A stretch of DNA of 64,000 nucleotides from assembly GCF_003097515.1 (NCBI RefSeq), contig NZ_CP029188.1, positions 3,722,501 to 3,786,500 of the forward strand, read 5' to 3'. Below the pieces are notes generated by a model, which saw nothing but the letters and a program-made list of their open reading frames with translations, did no database searches and had not been told where the DNA came from. A program made the position numbers and the translations under genes. Each line of letters starts with the position of its first letter. Position 1 is the first letter of the stretch. Positions 41,494 through 50,209 of the stretch are shown here, one piece after another. This DNA comes from Streptomyces tirandamycinicus. GTDB taxonomy: Bacteria > Actinomycetota > Actinomycetes > Streptomycetales > Streptomycetaceae.

Positions 41494-41873
41494 GCGGGCA
41501 CGGTCCGATGCCCGACCTGTCGCGCTCCGAGCGGATCAGGCTCAACGAGGGGCTGCGCGACTGGCTCGCCTACCAGTTGAGGCAGACCGAGCGCACCCTC
41601 GACGAGCTGAAGCGCGAGGAGGAGGAAGACCGCAGGCGCCGTGAGGTCGCCCGGATCGAGATGTCGTGGAAGCTGCAGCCCGCCCGGGTGGAGGGCGCGC
41701 AACCCATGCTGCACCGGGGGAACTGCGGCCTGTACCGAACGCAGCTCGGCTACCTGGACGAGAAGCACGTGGTGATCGCGTTGGAGGAGTTCCCGGAGCT
41801 GGTGATGTGCGAACTGTGCGCGCCGTGGGGCAGCCTCGGCATCCCCCGGCCGCACCGGCAGCCGGGGGAGTAG
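41490..41873 (+). CDS. DUF6233-like protein
   Basis: The 127-residue protein starts at GTG 41490, overlapping the preceding stop. ATG 41508 is an alternative. A charged N-terminal helix (RQTERTLDELKREEEEDRRRR) precedes a compact Cys-containing domain (HRGNCGLYRT, VMCELCAPWGSL) that looks like the DUF6233 family widespread in Streptomyces accessory regions. Function is unknown. The CxxC near the C-terminus could bind metal. Confidence 0.7.
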   Translation: MSGHGPMPDLSRSERIRLNEGLRDWLAYQLRQTERTLDELKREEEEDRRRREVARIEMSWKLQPARVEGAQPMLHRGNCGLYRTQLGYLDEKHVVIALEEFPELVMCELCAPWGSLGIPRPHRQPGE

Positions 41874-41961
41874 ACGCCGACCGCCACTGGTACGGCGGCC
41901 GGGCGTTCCCGCTCCGGGGCGGCTGCGCGACGGCCCGCGGTCCGCTTCCCGGCGGACCGGT

Positions 41962-42192
41962 TCAGGCGCGGCGCCCCTTGTTCCTGGGGTGGTTGCGGGC
42001 GGTGCGCTCGTTGCCGAACTTGTACGCGCCCGTCCAGCGGGCCATCACCTCCTGGGCGTCGCCGGACGCCACCTCCTCGGCGAACCTCGCGGCGCGGTCG
42101 CCGCGCAGTGTCGCGGCCTTCCGGCGGCGATGGGTGATGACGATGGTGCCGTCCGCACGGGCTTCGTAGCTGAAGCCGGAAGGGCTCGACAT
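41962..42192 (-). CDS. Small conserved Streptomyces protein, 76 aa
   Basis: The protein starts at ATG 42192 with GGCAGGA upstream and has a readable beta-strand start (FSYEARADGTIVITHRRRKAATLRG) and a basic end (NERTARNHPRNKGRRA). It is a small soluble protein of a type I recall as common but uncharacterised in streptomycetes. The longer open frame to 42381 adds no conserved sequence. Confidence 0.7.
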   Translation of the reverse strand: MSSPSGFSYEARADGTIVITHRRRKAATLRGDRAARFAEEVASGDAQEVMARWTGAYKFGNERTARNHPRNKGRRA

Positions 42193-42378
42193 GAATTCCT
42201 GCCTTGTCTCTCGGTTCTCGGGGGTGCTTCCTCGGGGCTCCCGTCGCATGCCGTCCGGCCGTGTCGCCGTTCCGGAGTACCCGGCGGGATCGCACCGGCT
42301 ACCCGGGGGCGCCGGCCCGCCGTCATGTGCGGCTCGCCGGCCGGGCGATGGGCGAGACCAGGGCCGAACCGCCCGCCG

Positions 42379-42612
42379 CATGACGAAAGCCGCCCGGCGG
42401 CTCGGCGACGACTACGGCGAGGGCGTGATCCTCCGCCATCTCGGCAACCTCCACGAGCACACCGACGCCTCGCACGCCATCGCCTGCCATGAGCGCAGCC
42501 TCGACGTCGGCGTCCGGCTCGGCAGCCCGCTGCTGCGCCACACGGCCCACTGCAACATCGGCTACGCACGCCTCACCCTCGGCCAACCGGACCTCGCCCG
42601 GCGCCACGTAGG
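42379..42612 (+). pseudogene. TPR fragment of a larger regulator or signalling protein
   Basis: About 75 residues (starting MTKAARRLGDDYGEGVILRHL and continuing through AIACHERSLDVGVRLG and RLTLGQPDLARRHV) read as two TPR motifs like those at the end of AfsR/SARP or NB-ARC proteins. The upstream and downstream sequence in the frame is non-coding in character, without a complete domain. It is best read as a remnant. The following 42613-42964 stretch holds no gene. Confidence 0.45.
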
Positions 42613-42964
42613 CCGTGCGCCCTTGGCCCTGGCTCTGGCTCCGGGTCTGGCTCTGGTGCGGGTGCGGGTGCGACCGGTCGGCGGTACCTCGAGCCGGGCG
42701 GCGACCGACCCGCGCAAGCAGGTCTGCCGCGCGCAGGTCCGGCACGACGGGTTCCGGCGGCGGCAGTGCGGCGGAAACACCGAGGACCCCCCTGGACGTC
42801 CATGTCCGTCCCGGCGGCCGGAACGGCCGCGTGGCAGGCCGCCCGGAGAGCGCGCGGCACCGGACAGCACGTCACTTCGGGTGGCCGCGGCCGGCCGCGG
42901 GGAGCCGTCGGCGGACCGGCCGGGCCGCCGACCGCGAGCGCGCCGAGGGCCGGGCGGGGCCGGA

Positions 42965-44668
42965 TCACTTGGCGTCCGCATAGCGCTCCACCACCGCCGT
43001 CGTGAAGGGGAACCGCACCGGCGTCTCACCGAAGGCGATTCGCCCGGCCAGCTCTCCGGCGGCGCGGATCGCCCGCACCACCGCCTCGGCCTCCTCGGCC
43101 GGGCAGTGCACGATCACCTCGTCGTGCTGGAAGAAGACCAGTTCGGCGCGCATGTCCGCGGTCGCCCTGCGGAGTGCGGCGAGGAGCAGCAGCGCCCAGT
43201 CCGCGGCGCTGCCCTGGACGACGAAGTTGCGGGTGAACCTGCCGCGGGCGCGGGCGTTCGTCGAGGCGTAGCCCGGGGCGAACTCGTTCCGGGCCGGGGT
43301 GTCGTCGTTCTCCTGGGGGATACCGGCTTCGTCGTCGTCGCGGGCACCGGCCGCCGGCGGGCTGGTTCGGCCCAGCCAGGTGCGAACGAGGCGGCCCTCC
43401 TCGCCGGCGCGTGCCGCGTCGTCCACATAGCCGACCGCGCGGGGGAAGCGGCGGCGCAGCGCCGCGAGGTTCTTCAGCCCGTCGCCGCTGGTCTGGCCGT
43501 AGACGGCGCCGAGCAGCGCGATCTTGGCGTGGTCGCGGTCCCCGGAGAACGCCCGGTCCGACAGCCGGGTGTACAGGTCGTCGTCGTGTGCGGCGACCTC
43601 CATCAGCCCCGGGTCGCGGGAGATCGCGGCGAGCACCCTGGGCTCCATCTGGTCGGCGTCGGCGACCACGAGCCGCCAGCCGTCGTCCGCGACCACGGCA
43701 CGCCGGAGCACCTTGGGGATCTGCAGAGCGCCGCCGCCGTTGGTGGTCCAGCGGCCGGACACGGTGCCGCCGGGCAGGTACTCCGGGCGGAAGCGGCCGT
43801 CCCGCACCCAGTCCTGCAGCCAGCTCCAGCCGTGGGCCGTCCAGATCCGGTACAGCTTCTTGTAGGCGATCAGCGGACGTACGGCCGGGTGGTCGATCTC
43901 CTCCAGTTCCCAGCGCCGGGTCGACCGCACCTTGACCCCGGCCCGGGCGAACGCCCTGACGACGTCCGCGGGCAGATCGGGGCGCACCCGGTGCCCGAAC
44001 GCGGCCGAGACCTCGTCCGCGAGCTCGGCGAGGCGGCGCGGCTCGCCCCCGCCCGCGTACCGCTCCCCGAGCAGCTCGCGCAGTACGTCCCGGTGGACGT
44101 CGTCCCGCCAGGGCAGCCCCGACCGGTTCATCTCCGAGGCGACCAGCATCCCCGCCGACTCGGCGGCCGTCAGCAACCGCATCCGGCCGGGGTGCTCGGT
44201 GCCCTCGTGCCGTCGCTGCTGCTCGGCGTAGACCTCCAGCAGACCCGTGAAGGGCACGGCCACGGGCTCCGGTTCGAACAGCGACGACTGCGCGCCCGGC
44301 ACGGCGGCGCGCGGCGGCGGGTCGTCCGGAACGGGGGCGCGCCGCAGCCGCGCCCAGGCGGCGGCCGCGGAACGCGGCTCACCGTGGCGGCCTTCGGACC
44401 CGAGCAGGAGCAGCTCGGCGTCCTCGATGTCGTAGCACCGCTCGACCCTCACGCCGGCCGCCAGCAGCCGTGGGTAGATCTCGGCCGTGGACCGCCACAC
44501 CCACCGGCCGACCTCCGGCCGCGACCTCACCGCGGTGACGAGATCGGCCTCCCTGCGCACCTCTCCGGCGGGCAACCCGTCCGGGCCGAGCGGTACGAGC
44601 ACCGCTCCGCCGTCCTCGGCCGGGGCCAGGGCCCACCGTTCGTTCACGGTGGCGAGTCTGACACTCAC
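42965..44668 (-). CDS. Family A DNA polymerase with 3'-5' exonuclease-like N-terminus
   Basis: The protein has about 567 residues. It shows polymerase motif A as VVADADQMEPRVLAAIS, motif B around DHAKIALLGAVYGQTSGDG, and motif C as FFQHDEVIVH, all typical of PolI-type enzymes. No 5' nuclease domain is present, and the N-terminal 180 residues correspond to the exonuclease-like module. It matches the second PolA-like polymerase of Streptomyces. The start is uncertain: GTG 44668 (VSVRL) or GTG 44647 (VNERW). The open frame to 44842 adds an Ala/Gly-rich repeated stretch that is probably not translated. Confidence 0.9.
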   Translation of the reverse strand: MSVRLATVNERWALAPAEDGGAVLVPLGPDGLPAGEVRREADLVTAVRSRPEVGRWVWRSTAEIYPRLLAAGVRVERCYDIEDAELLLLGSEGRHGEPRSAAAAWARLRRAPVPDDPPPRAAVPGAQSSLFEPEPVAVPFTGLLEVYAEQQRRHEGTEHPGRMRLLTAAESAGMLVASEMNRSGLPWRDDVHRDVLRELLGERYAGGGEPRRLAELADEVSAAFGHRVRPDLPADVVRAFARAGVKVRSTRRWELEEIDHPAVRPLIAYKKLYRIWTAHGWSWLQDWVRDGRFRPEYLPGGTVSGRWTTNGGGALQIPKVLRRAVVADDGWRLVVADADQMEPRVLAAISRDPGLMEVAAHDDDLYTRLSDRAFSGDRDHAKIALLGAVYGQTSGDGLKNLAALRRRFPRAVGYVDDAARAGEEGRLVRTWLGRTSPPAAGARDDDEAGIPQENDDTPARNEFAPGYASTNARARGRFTRNFVVQGSAADWALLLLAALRRATADMRAELVFFQHDEVIVHCPAEEAEAVVRAIRAAGELAGRIAFGETPVRFPFTTAVVERYADAK

Positions 44669-44855
44669 GACTGACAGCGCAGCTCCGGCCGCGAGTCCGT
44701 TCGCCCGGGTCGTCGCCGGTCCGGCCGCGGCGCCGTTCGCCCGGCTCGTCGCCGAGCCCGCCGCGGCGCCGTTCGCCGGCCCGGGCGCGGGCAGCAGAGC
44801 AGTCCCGGCATCGTCGGTGCGGCGGCCGGCACCGGCCGCCACACCGGGCTTGTCG

Positions 44856-45413
44856 TCAGGTGAGGGTGCGGATCACCCGCGCCGGGTTGCCCACCGCCAG
44901 CACCCCGGCGGGCAGGTCCCTGGTGACGACGGCCCCGGCTCCGACCACCGTGTCGTCCCCGATCGTCACGCCGGGGCAGACGATGACGCCCCCGCCGAGC
45001 CAGACGTTGTCGCCGACCGTGATCGGGTCCCCCCTCTCCCAGCCCTCGCGGCGGCGCCTCGCGTCCAGGTCGTGGGAGGGAGTGAGCAGCTGGACGTCGG
45101 GGCCGAACTGGCAGTGTGCGCCGATCGTGATGGGCGCGACGTCCAGGAACACGGCCCCGAAGTTGACGAACGTGCCCTCGCCGATGCGGATGTGGTAGCC
45201 GAAGTCGCACCGGAACGGCGGGCGGATGCGGACGCCGGGGCCGACGGAGCCGAGGAGTTCGGCGAGGACGGCGTCCCGTGCGGCGGGCGGGTCGCCGCCC
45301 TCGGCGTTGTACGCCGCGCAGAGCCGGGAGCGCCGTTCGCTGTCGGCGGCGAGTTCGGGGTCGTCGGGGAGGTACCAGTCTCCTGCCAGCATGCGCTGCT
45401 TGTTCTCACCCAT
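44856..45413 (-). CDS. Maltose/galactoside O-acetyltransferase-like protein
   Basis: The 185-residue protein has an N-terminal maltose-acetyltransferase motif (KQRMLAGDWYLPDDPEL) and left-handed beta-helix hexapeptide repeats (VRIRPPFRCDFGYHIRIGEG, TIGAHCQFGPDV, ITVGDNVWLGGGVIVCPGVT). The catalytic His occurs in TPSHDLDA. It transfers acetyl from acetyl-CoA to a sugar hydroxyl. It is a single gene divergent from the DUF2786 gene. Confidence 0.93.
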   Translation of the reverse strand: MGENKQRMLAGDWYLPDDPELAADSERRSRLCAAYNAEGGDPPAARDAVLAELLGSVGPGVRIRPPFRCDFGYHIRIGEGTFVNFGAVFLDVAPITIGAHCQFGPDVQLLTPSHDLDARRRREGWERGDPITVGDNVWLGGGVIVCPGVTIGDDTVVGAGAVVTRDLPAGVLAVGNPARVIRTLT

Positions 45414-45531
45414 GGCGTCACCGTACGGTCCGCCGGCGCGAGGGCACCGGTGTGTTTCCGCCGTGACGGGCGCCCGCGCACGCGGCCGTCCGCGAGGCTC
45501 CCGCCGATGCCGGCGGGGCGTGCGATCCACG

Positions 45532-45583
45532 GCCGCCGGAGGACGCCCTCGCCTCCTGCCGCCGGAGGACGCCCTCGCCTCCT
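45532..45583. repeat. 26-nt tandem duplication
   Basis: The unit gccgccggaggacgccctcg plus cctcct occurs exactly twice at 45532-45557 and 45558-45583. It lies in the 45414-45717 gap, which has no gene. Confidence 0.8.
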
Positions 45584-45717
45584 GCCCGGTGGTGCCCCCG
45601 GGTGCAGGACGGCCCCGAATCGACCAACGGCATCGGCACCCGTGCGCGGGCCCCGCCCGGCCACGACGGGCGGCCTGCGCGGCGCGCGGGGCGAGGGCTC
45701 GCGTAGGCTCGATCGGC

Positions 45718-46869
45718 GTGGATGTGGTGGAGCGTGCGCTCGGCGGGGCGCTGTACGCCGATGACGACGACGCGCTCGACCTCGGCGCCTCACTGCTGGC
45801 CGCCGCGCCGCCCGACGCCGACGCGGAGCTGGTCCGGCGCGGCGAGGAGTTCGTGCGCCGGGCGTGGGAGCGCGGCTGGCAGCCTGCGGATGTCGTACGG
45901 ATCGTCCGCCGCGACCTCGACGAGCGCCATGTGGAGCTGGCCGCCGCCCTGATCGCCGGGGAGGCCCGGCGCTACGGGGACGATCTGCCGCCGCGATGGC
46001 GTGCGCAGCTCGACGCACTGCCGGACGGGGGGAGCGGGCGGCGTCCCGCGGACCGGTTCTCGCACGCGACCGCCGTGCTCCGGTTGTACCGGCTCCTGGC
46101 ACGGCTGCCGGCGATCGAGCCGGTGGGTCCGGTCCCGGGGTCACCCGTCCACCGGCGGTCCCCCTCCGCGGGCACCGAGCCGCGGATGCTCACCCGGATC
46201 CGCGCTCTCCTCGCCAAGGCGGAGGCCACCGGCTATCCGGAGGAGGCGGAGGCGCTGACCGCGAAGGCTCAGGAACTGATGGCGCGCCACAGCATCGACG
46301 ACGCGGTGCTCGCGGCCCGCACCCATCGTGCGGACGCGCCGGCCGCCTGCCGGATCGGCGTCGACCCCCCGTACGAGACGGCCAAGGCGATCCTGCTGGA
46401 CGTGGTGGCCTCGGCGAACCGCTGCCGCGCGGTCTGGAACAGCGGCCTCGGCTTCTCGACGGTCGTCGGCTACGAGACGGACCTGGAGGCGGCGGAGCTG
46501 CTGTACACCTCCCTGCTGGTGCAGGGCACGACGGCGATGACCCGCGCCGAGGCGTCCCAGCGGGCCGGTGGACGCAAGCGGACGAAGACGTTCCGGCAGT
46601 CGTTCCTGCTGGCCTACGCGCACCGCATCGGTGACCGGCTGGCGCGGGCGACGTCCCACGCGACGCGGGACACGGCCGGGGGAGACCTGCTGCCGGCCCT
46701 CGCGGCCCGCGACGTCGCCGTCGCCGACCACGCCGAACGCCTCTTCCCGGACACGGTCCGCACCCGCGTCCGCGGTGCCACGGACGCGGCAGGCTGGCAC
46801 GACGGCACCGCGGCGGCCGACAGCGCCCGGGTGCGCGGCCCGGACCGCCGCGGCGAGCTCCCCCGCTAG
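45718..46869 (+). CDS. DUF2786-domain protein
   Basis: The 383-residue protein starts at GTG 45718 (VDVVERALGG). The middle holds the DUF2786 signature, MLTRIRALLAKAEATGYPEEAEALTAKAQELMARH, followed by a conserved C-terminal domain (RTKTFRQSFLLAYAHRIGDRL, AVADHAERLFP) found in phage and actinobacterial homologues. The function is unknown. Arg/Lys-rich helices suggest nucleic-acid contact. The 46870-47109 gap after it contains GC-rich repeats of gccgcgccccgccgcc type and no gene. Confidence 0.8.
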   Translation: MDVVERALGGALYADDDDALDLGASLLAAAPPDADAELVRRGEEFVRRAWERGWQPADVVRIVRRDLDERHVELAAALIAGEARRYGDDLPPRWRAQLDALPDGGSGRRPADRFSHATAVLRLYRLLARLPAIEPVGPVPGSPVHRRSPSAGTEPRMLTRIRALLAKAEATGYPEEAEALTAKAQELMARHSIDDAVLAARTHRADAPAACRIGVDPPYETAKAILLDVVASANRCRAVWNSGLGFSTVVGYETDLEAAELLYTSLLVQGTTAMTRAEASQRAGGRKRTKTFRQSFLLAYAHRIGDRLARATSHATRDTAGGDLLPALAARDVAVADHAERLFPDTVRTRVRGATDAAGWHDGTAAADSARVRGPDRRGELPR

Positions 46870-47109
46870 CGGCGAGGAGCCGGTCGCCGCGGGCCGCCGA
46901 GCATCCGCGCGGCGCGGAGGGCGGGGCGCGCGCCCCGGCACTCGGCCCCGGCCACGTCCGGCGGTGGCCCGCGGGCGCCTCCCCGGGGAGGCCCCCTGCC
47001 CCTCGCCGCGCATCGGCTTCCACGGCACCTGTTGGCCGCGCCCCGCCGCCCTTTGGCCGCGCCCCGCCGCCCGCGCCGCACACGGGCTCCCATGGCGCGG
47101 CCCCGTCCC

Positions 47110-47397
47110 CTACCAGGAGGACTTCGTCACTCCCGGCAGGAACCCCGCGTGCGCCTGCTCCCTGAGGCGGACGCGGGAGATGCCGAACGTGCGGATGTGG
47201 CCGCGCGGGCGGCCGTCGACCGCGTCGCGGTTGCGGACGGGGGTCGCGCTCGCGTCGCGCGGCGGACGGCGCAGCTCGCGCTGTGCGGCCAGGCGGTCCT
47301 CCTCGCTCGCGCCGGGGCGGCGGATGATCTCCTTCAGCTCCGCGCGCCGTGCGGCGTACCGCTCCACGACCTCCCGGCGCCGGTCATTGCGCGCGAG
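47110..47397 (-). pseudogene. rpsN: Alternative 30S ribosomal protein S14, N-terminus missing
   Basis: Residues from LARNDRRREVVERYAARR to the end (FLPGVTKSSW) match zinc-independent S14, which is about 101 residues long. Homology extends upstream of the first possible start (GTG 47367, giving 85 aa) to about 47397, but no start codon exists in that frame before a stop. The normal MAKKSKIAK start is therefore lost or displaced. It either uses GTG 47367 and makes a short protein, or is decayed. The Zur-like box lies about 80-105 nt upstream, so it belonged to the divergent zinc-starvation locus. Confidence 0.75.
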
Positions 47398-47473
47398 ACG
47401 CGGTTGCCGAAGCCGGGCCGGGCCCGGTCAGCCGGCAGTGTGCGGACAACGTCACACGACCTTCTTTTTGGTA

Positions 47474-47490
47474 ATGGAAACCATTTCCAT
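47474..47490. promoter_or_regulatory. Zur-box-like palindrome
   Basis: ATGGAAACCATTTCCAT has perfect 7-bp arms around CCA and is close to the Streptomyces Zur consensus (TGAAAATnATTTTCA form). It lies 13 nt before rpmG and between divergent zinc-independent ribosomal protein genes, a classical Zur target layout. With zinc present Zur should repress. Confidence 0.8.
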
Positions 47491-47503
47491 CTACTCTACC
47501 CGC

Positions 47504-47668
47504 ATGGCCCGCAACGAACTACGCCCGATCATCAAGCTCCGCTCCACCGCGGGGACCGGCTACACCTACGTCACCCGCAAGAACCGCCGTAACGACCCCG
47601 ACCGCCTGACCCTGCGCAAGTACGACCCGGTCGCCGGCCGCCACGTCGACTTCCGCGAAGAGCGCTGA
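47504..47668 (+). CDS. rpmG: 50S ribosomal protein L33, zinc-independent paralogue
   Basis: The 54-residue protein (MARNELRPIIKLRSTAGTGY at the start) has no cysteines, so it is the C-minus form that replaces the zinc-ribbon L33 during zinc starvation. It is the first gene of an operon with L31, a COG0523 protein and S18, directly behind the Zur-like box. Confidence 0.95.
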   Translation: MARNELRPIIKLRSTAGTGYTYVTRKNRRNDPDRLTLRKYDPVAGRHVDFREER

Positions 47669-47691
47669 GCGGAAGCAGGAGGGAGATCCCC

Positions 47692-47946
47692 ATGAAGCCA
47701 GGAATCCATCCGGCCTACGGCCCCGTCGTCTTCCGCGACCGAGCCGCCGGATTCGCCTTTCTCACCCGCTCGACGATGACGAGCGACCGGACCGTCGAGT
47801 GGGAGGACGGCAACACCTACCCCGTCGTGGACGTGGAGATCTCCTCCGCGAGCCACCCCTTCTACACCGGCACCGCGCGGGTTCTCGACACCGCGGGCCG
47901 GGTCGAGCGCTTCGAGCGGCGCTACCGACGGCACGGGGCCCGGTGA
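47692..47946 (+). CDS. rpmE2: 50S ribosomal protein L31, type B
   Basis: The 84-residue protein has the type B pattern: MKPGIHPAYGPVVFRD, FLTRSTMTS, SHPFYTG and RVERFERRY. It lacks the zinc-binding CxxC of the primary L31. It releases zinc-bound L31 from ribosomes when zinc is scarce. An RBS (GGAGG) precedes the ATG. Its stop overlaps the next start (TGATG). Confidence 0.95.
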   Translation: MKPGIHPAYGPVVFRDRAAGFAFLTRSTMTSDRTVEWEDGNTYPVVDVEISSASHPFYTGTARVLDTAGRVERFERRYRRHGAR

Positions 47947-49085
47947 TGGAGGGAACGCTCCCCGTCGCGATCGTCGGCGGACTGCACTCCGACGCACGAG
48001 CCGCCGTGGTCGCCAGGCTGCTGACCGCCGTGGGCGGCAGCGTCGCCCTCCACCACGACCTGTCGACCGCCGTCCGCGGCACGGTCCGGCGCAGCGTCCG
48101 GGACGCGACCGGCGTCCTGTCCGGCGGCGAGGCGCCGCTCGTCAACGACTGCGCCTGCTGCGCCCTGCGCGAGGACCTCGTGCCGGAGCTGGAACGGCTC
48201 GCCGACGGCGGCCTGACCCGGCTGGCCGTCGTCGAGCTCTGGGACTCGGTGGAGCCGAAGGCGATGGCCGAGGTCGTCGCGGCCCACGGCGACCGGCTGA
48301 GGGTCACGAGCGTGATCACGGCCGTCGACCCCTCCCTCCTGCTGCCGTATCTCGCGAACGGCGACGACCTGGCGGAGGCGGGACTGGCCGCCGCCCCGAA
48401 CGACCGGCGCACGGTCGCCGACACCTGGGCGCGCCAGCTGGAGTACGCACCCGTGCTCGCCCTCGTCGGCGGGGACGAGGCAGACGAGGAGGACCGGGCC
48501 CTGCTGGCCCAGTTGCACCCGACGGCCCGCCGGGTGGCGGTGGACGGCGACGACCTGGCCGCGGCCGCCCTGGCCGGCTTCGACGTGGAGGCCGCCGCGG
48601 CGGCGCAGCACCCGGCGTGCGCGCTGCTTCCGCAGGAGGCGGACGAGTGCGGGGTCGGGACGTACGTCTGGCACCGCCGGCGGCCGTTCCACCCGGAGCG
48701 GCTGTACGCGGCGCTGGAGGACCTGACCTGCGTCGCGGCCCGCAGCCGGGGCCGGTTCTGGCTGGCCGACCGGCCCGACACGCTGCTGGCGTGGGACGCG
48801 GCCGGGGGAGCGCTCTGCGTCGAGAGCGTGGGCCCCTGGCTGGCCTCCCTGCCCGACGCGGCCTGGGAGATGGTCCCGCCCGTGCGCCGGGCCGCGGCGG
48901 CGCTGGACTGGCATCCGGAGCACGGCGACCGCTGCCAGCACCTGGTCTTCACCTCGCCGGGGCTGGACCGCGAGGGCCTGACGGAACTGCTCGACTCCTG
49001 CCTGCTGACCGATGCCGAGTACGCCGCCGGCGCCGAGGCGTGGAAGCGCCTGCCGCCGGCCTTCGACTCCCTCCTGGAGGTATGA
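47946..49085 (+). CDS. COG0523/CobW-family protein without a P-loop
   Basis: The 379-residue protein is placed as the metallochaperone of the Zur operon. The metal-binding CxCC motif is present (NDCACC, Cys69-71-72), as are the family segments VVELWDSVEPKAMAEVV and the C-terminal domain (RFWLADRPDTLLAWDAAGG). The Walker A that should follow the first strand reads IVGGLHSDARAAV, with no GKT/S, so GTP hydrolysis is doubtful. ATG 47946 overlaps the L31 stop. The degenerate form appears to be the usual one in this Streptomyces operon, from memory. Confidence 0.88.
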   Translation: MEGTLPVAIVGGLHSDARAAVVARLLTAVGGSVALHHDLSTAVRGTVRRSVRDATGVLSGGEAPLVNDCACCALREDLVPELERLADGGLTRLAVVELWDSVEPKAMAEVVAAHGDRLRVTSVITAVDPSLLLPYLANGDDLAEAGLAAAPNDRRTVADTWARQLEYAPVLALVGGDEADEEDRALLAQLHPTARRVAVDGDDLAAAALAGFDVEAAAAAQHPACALLPQEADECGVGTYVWHRRRPFHPERLYAALEDLTCVAARSRGRFWLADRPDTLLAWDAAGGALCVESVGPWLASLPDAAWEMVPPVRRAAAALDWHPEHGDRCQHLVFTSPGLDREGLTELLDSCLLTDAEYAAGAEAWKRLPPAFDSLLEV

Positions 49086-49086
49086 C

Positions 49087-49329
49087 ATGCCCAAGCGCCG
49101 ATCCGAGCGCACGCCCGTGAAGTCCCGCCCCAACCCGCTGGAGGCGGCGGGCGTCACCTATATCGACTACAAGGACACCGACCTGCTCCGCAGGTTCCTC
49201 TCCGATCGAGGCAAGATCCGCAGCCGCCGGGTGACCCGGGTGACGGCCCAGCAGCAGCGTCTGCTCGCCAGGGCGATCAAGAACGCGCGGGAGATGGCCC
49301 TGCTGCCGTACGCGTCGGCGCCGCGCTGA
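49087..49329 (+). CDS. rpsR: 30S ribosomal protein S18, alternative paralogue
   Basis: The 80-residue protein (MPKRRSERTPVKSRPNPLEA, YIDYKDTDLLRRFLSDRGK, and ITS-like RRVTRVTAQQQRLLARAIK) is an S18 paralogue without cysteines. Its ATG lies one base after the COG0523 stop, so it is the last gene of the operon. The following 49330-49670 region has imperfect GC-rich repeats and no gene. Confidence 0.93.
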   Translation: MPKRRSERTPVKSRPNPLEAAGVTYIDYKDTDLLRRFLSDRGKIRSRRVTRVTAQQQRLLARAIKNAREMALLPYASAPR

Positions 49330-49681
49330 GCCGCCCGGCGAGGCGCGGTCCCGTGACCGGCCCGGGTAGGCGCGTCCGGTGAGCGGCCCGGGTAGGTGCG
49401 GTCCGGTGTCCGGCCCGGCGGCAGCGCTGCCCGGTGCTCCCCCTGGCAGCCGCGCTACCCGGTGCTCCCCCGTTGGTCACGCGATCGTGGAGCCGGAAGG
49501 GCCCGGCGCACGTCTCTCTTCGTGGACCGGTGACGCGACCCCGGCGATCAGGTGATCGGGTGATCGGGTGATCCGGCACGGTGGGTCGTGGAAGACCACG
49601 CACGGCCGGCGGTGCGGCCGTGCGGCGGTCGGCGGAGGTTCCGTGCGAGGTGCGGCCCGGGCTGTCACCATGGGGACACGT

Positions 49682-49711
49682 CGCGTGCACGTGCATCTGC
49701 TCATGCGTCTG
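49682..49711 (-). promoter_or_regulatory. Shared 30-bp element, copy 1 (DUF397 promoter)
   Basis: On the minus strand this 30-mer matches the copy at 50794-50823 in 27 of 30 bases (core GCAGATGCACGTGCACGCG). TGGGGACA flanks both on the same side (49671-49678 here). A TATGAT (49726-49731) follows 15 nt later and the DUF397 GTG is 65 nt downstream. Probable operator of the adjacent HTH regulator. Confidence 0.6.
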
Positions 49712-49775
49712 CATGTGAACGCAGCTATGATCCGAGACAGTTGACACCTGAACCTTGTAACTCGGGGAGCGTCCT

Positions 49776-50015
49776 GTGCACGACGTGTACAACGGCATGG
49801 CGGCGACAGAGCTTCACGGGGTCGTCTGGCAGAAGAGCAAGCACAGCAACTCTCAGGGATCGTGCGTGGAGTTCGCGCAACTGCCCGGCGGCAACGTCGC
49901 GGTGCGCAACTCGCGCTTTCCCGAGGGGCCGGCGCTCGTCTACACGCCGGCCGAGATCCGGGCCATGCTGCTGGGGGTGAAGGACGGCGAGTTCGACCAC
50001 CTCGCCGGCGGCTGA
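49776..50015 (+). CDS. DUF397 protein
   Basis: The 79-residue protein has the DUF397 core WQKSKHSNSQGSCVEFA and VAVRNSRFPEGPALVYT. GTG 49776 has GGGGAG about 8 nt upstream. Small DUF397 proteins pair with HTH-DUF5753 regulators such as WhiJ and act as modulators or antitoxin-like partners in development and antibiotic control. The matching HTH gene is 1 kb downstream. Confidence 0.92.
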   Translation: MHDVYNGMAATELHGVVWQKSKHSNSQGSCVEFAQLPGGNVAVRNSRFPEGPALVYTPAEIRAMLLGVKDGEFDHLAGG

Positions 50016-50209
50016 CCCGCACGGAGGCCGGGCCCGGCCCGCACCCCGCAGGAACGCGCGTGCGGTGGGGCCGGCCGCAGCGCGCCGACGACCGGCCCGG
50101 CGCAGGCCCGCCGATGGGCGGTCGTACGGCGGCGTCCGGGGTGCCCGAGCCGTCCGGGGCGCCCGAACATCCCGGGCGCCCGAACCGTCCGGGCCGGGGC
50201 GCGGCAGGC

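Noticed and set aside
42613..42964. Continuation of the TPR-containing open frame
   Set aside because: Sequence becomes low-complexity and Arg/Pro-rich without any domain, so only the short TPR fragment is kept.
44669..44842. N-terminal extension of the DNA polymerase
   Set aside because: Repetitive Ala/Gly/Asn sequence unlike the family, and better starts lie at 44668 or 44647.
49741..49760. TTGACA as -35 of a promoter for the DUF397 gene
   Set aside because: No -10 hexamer at 16-18 bp spacing; the upstream TATGAT fits better.
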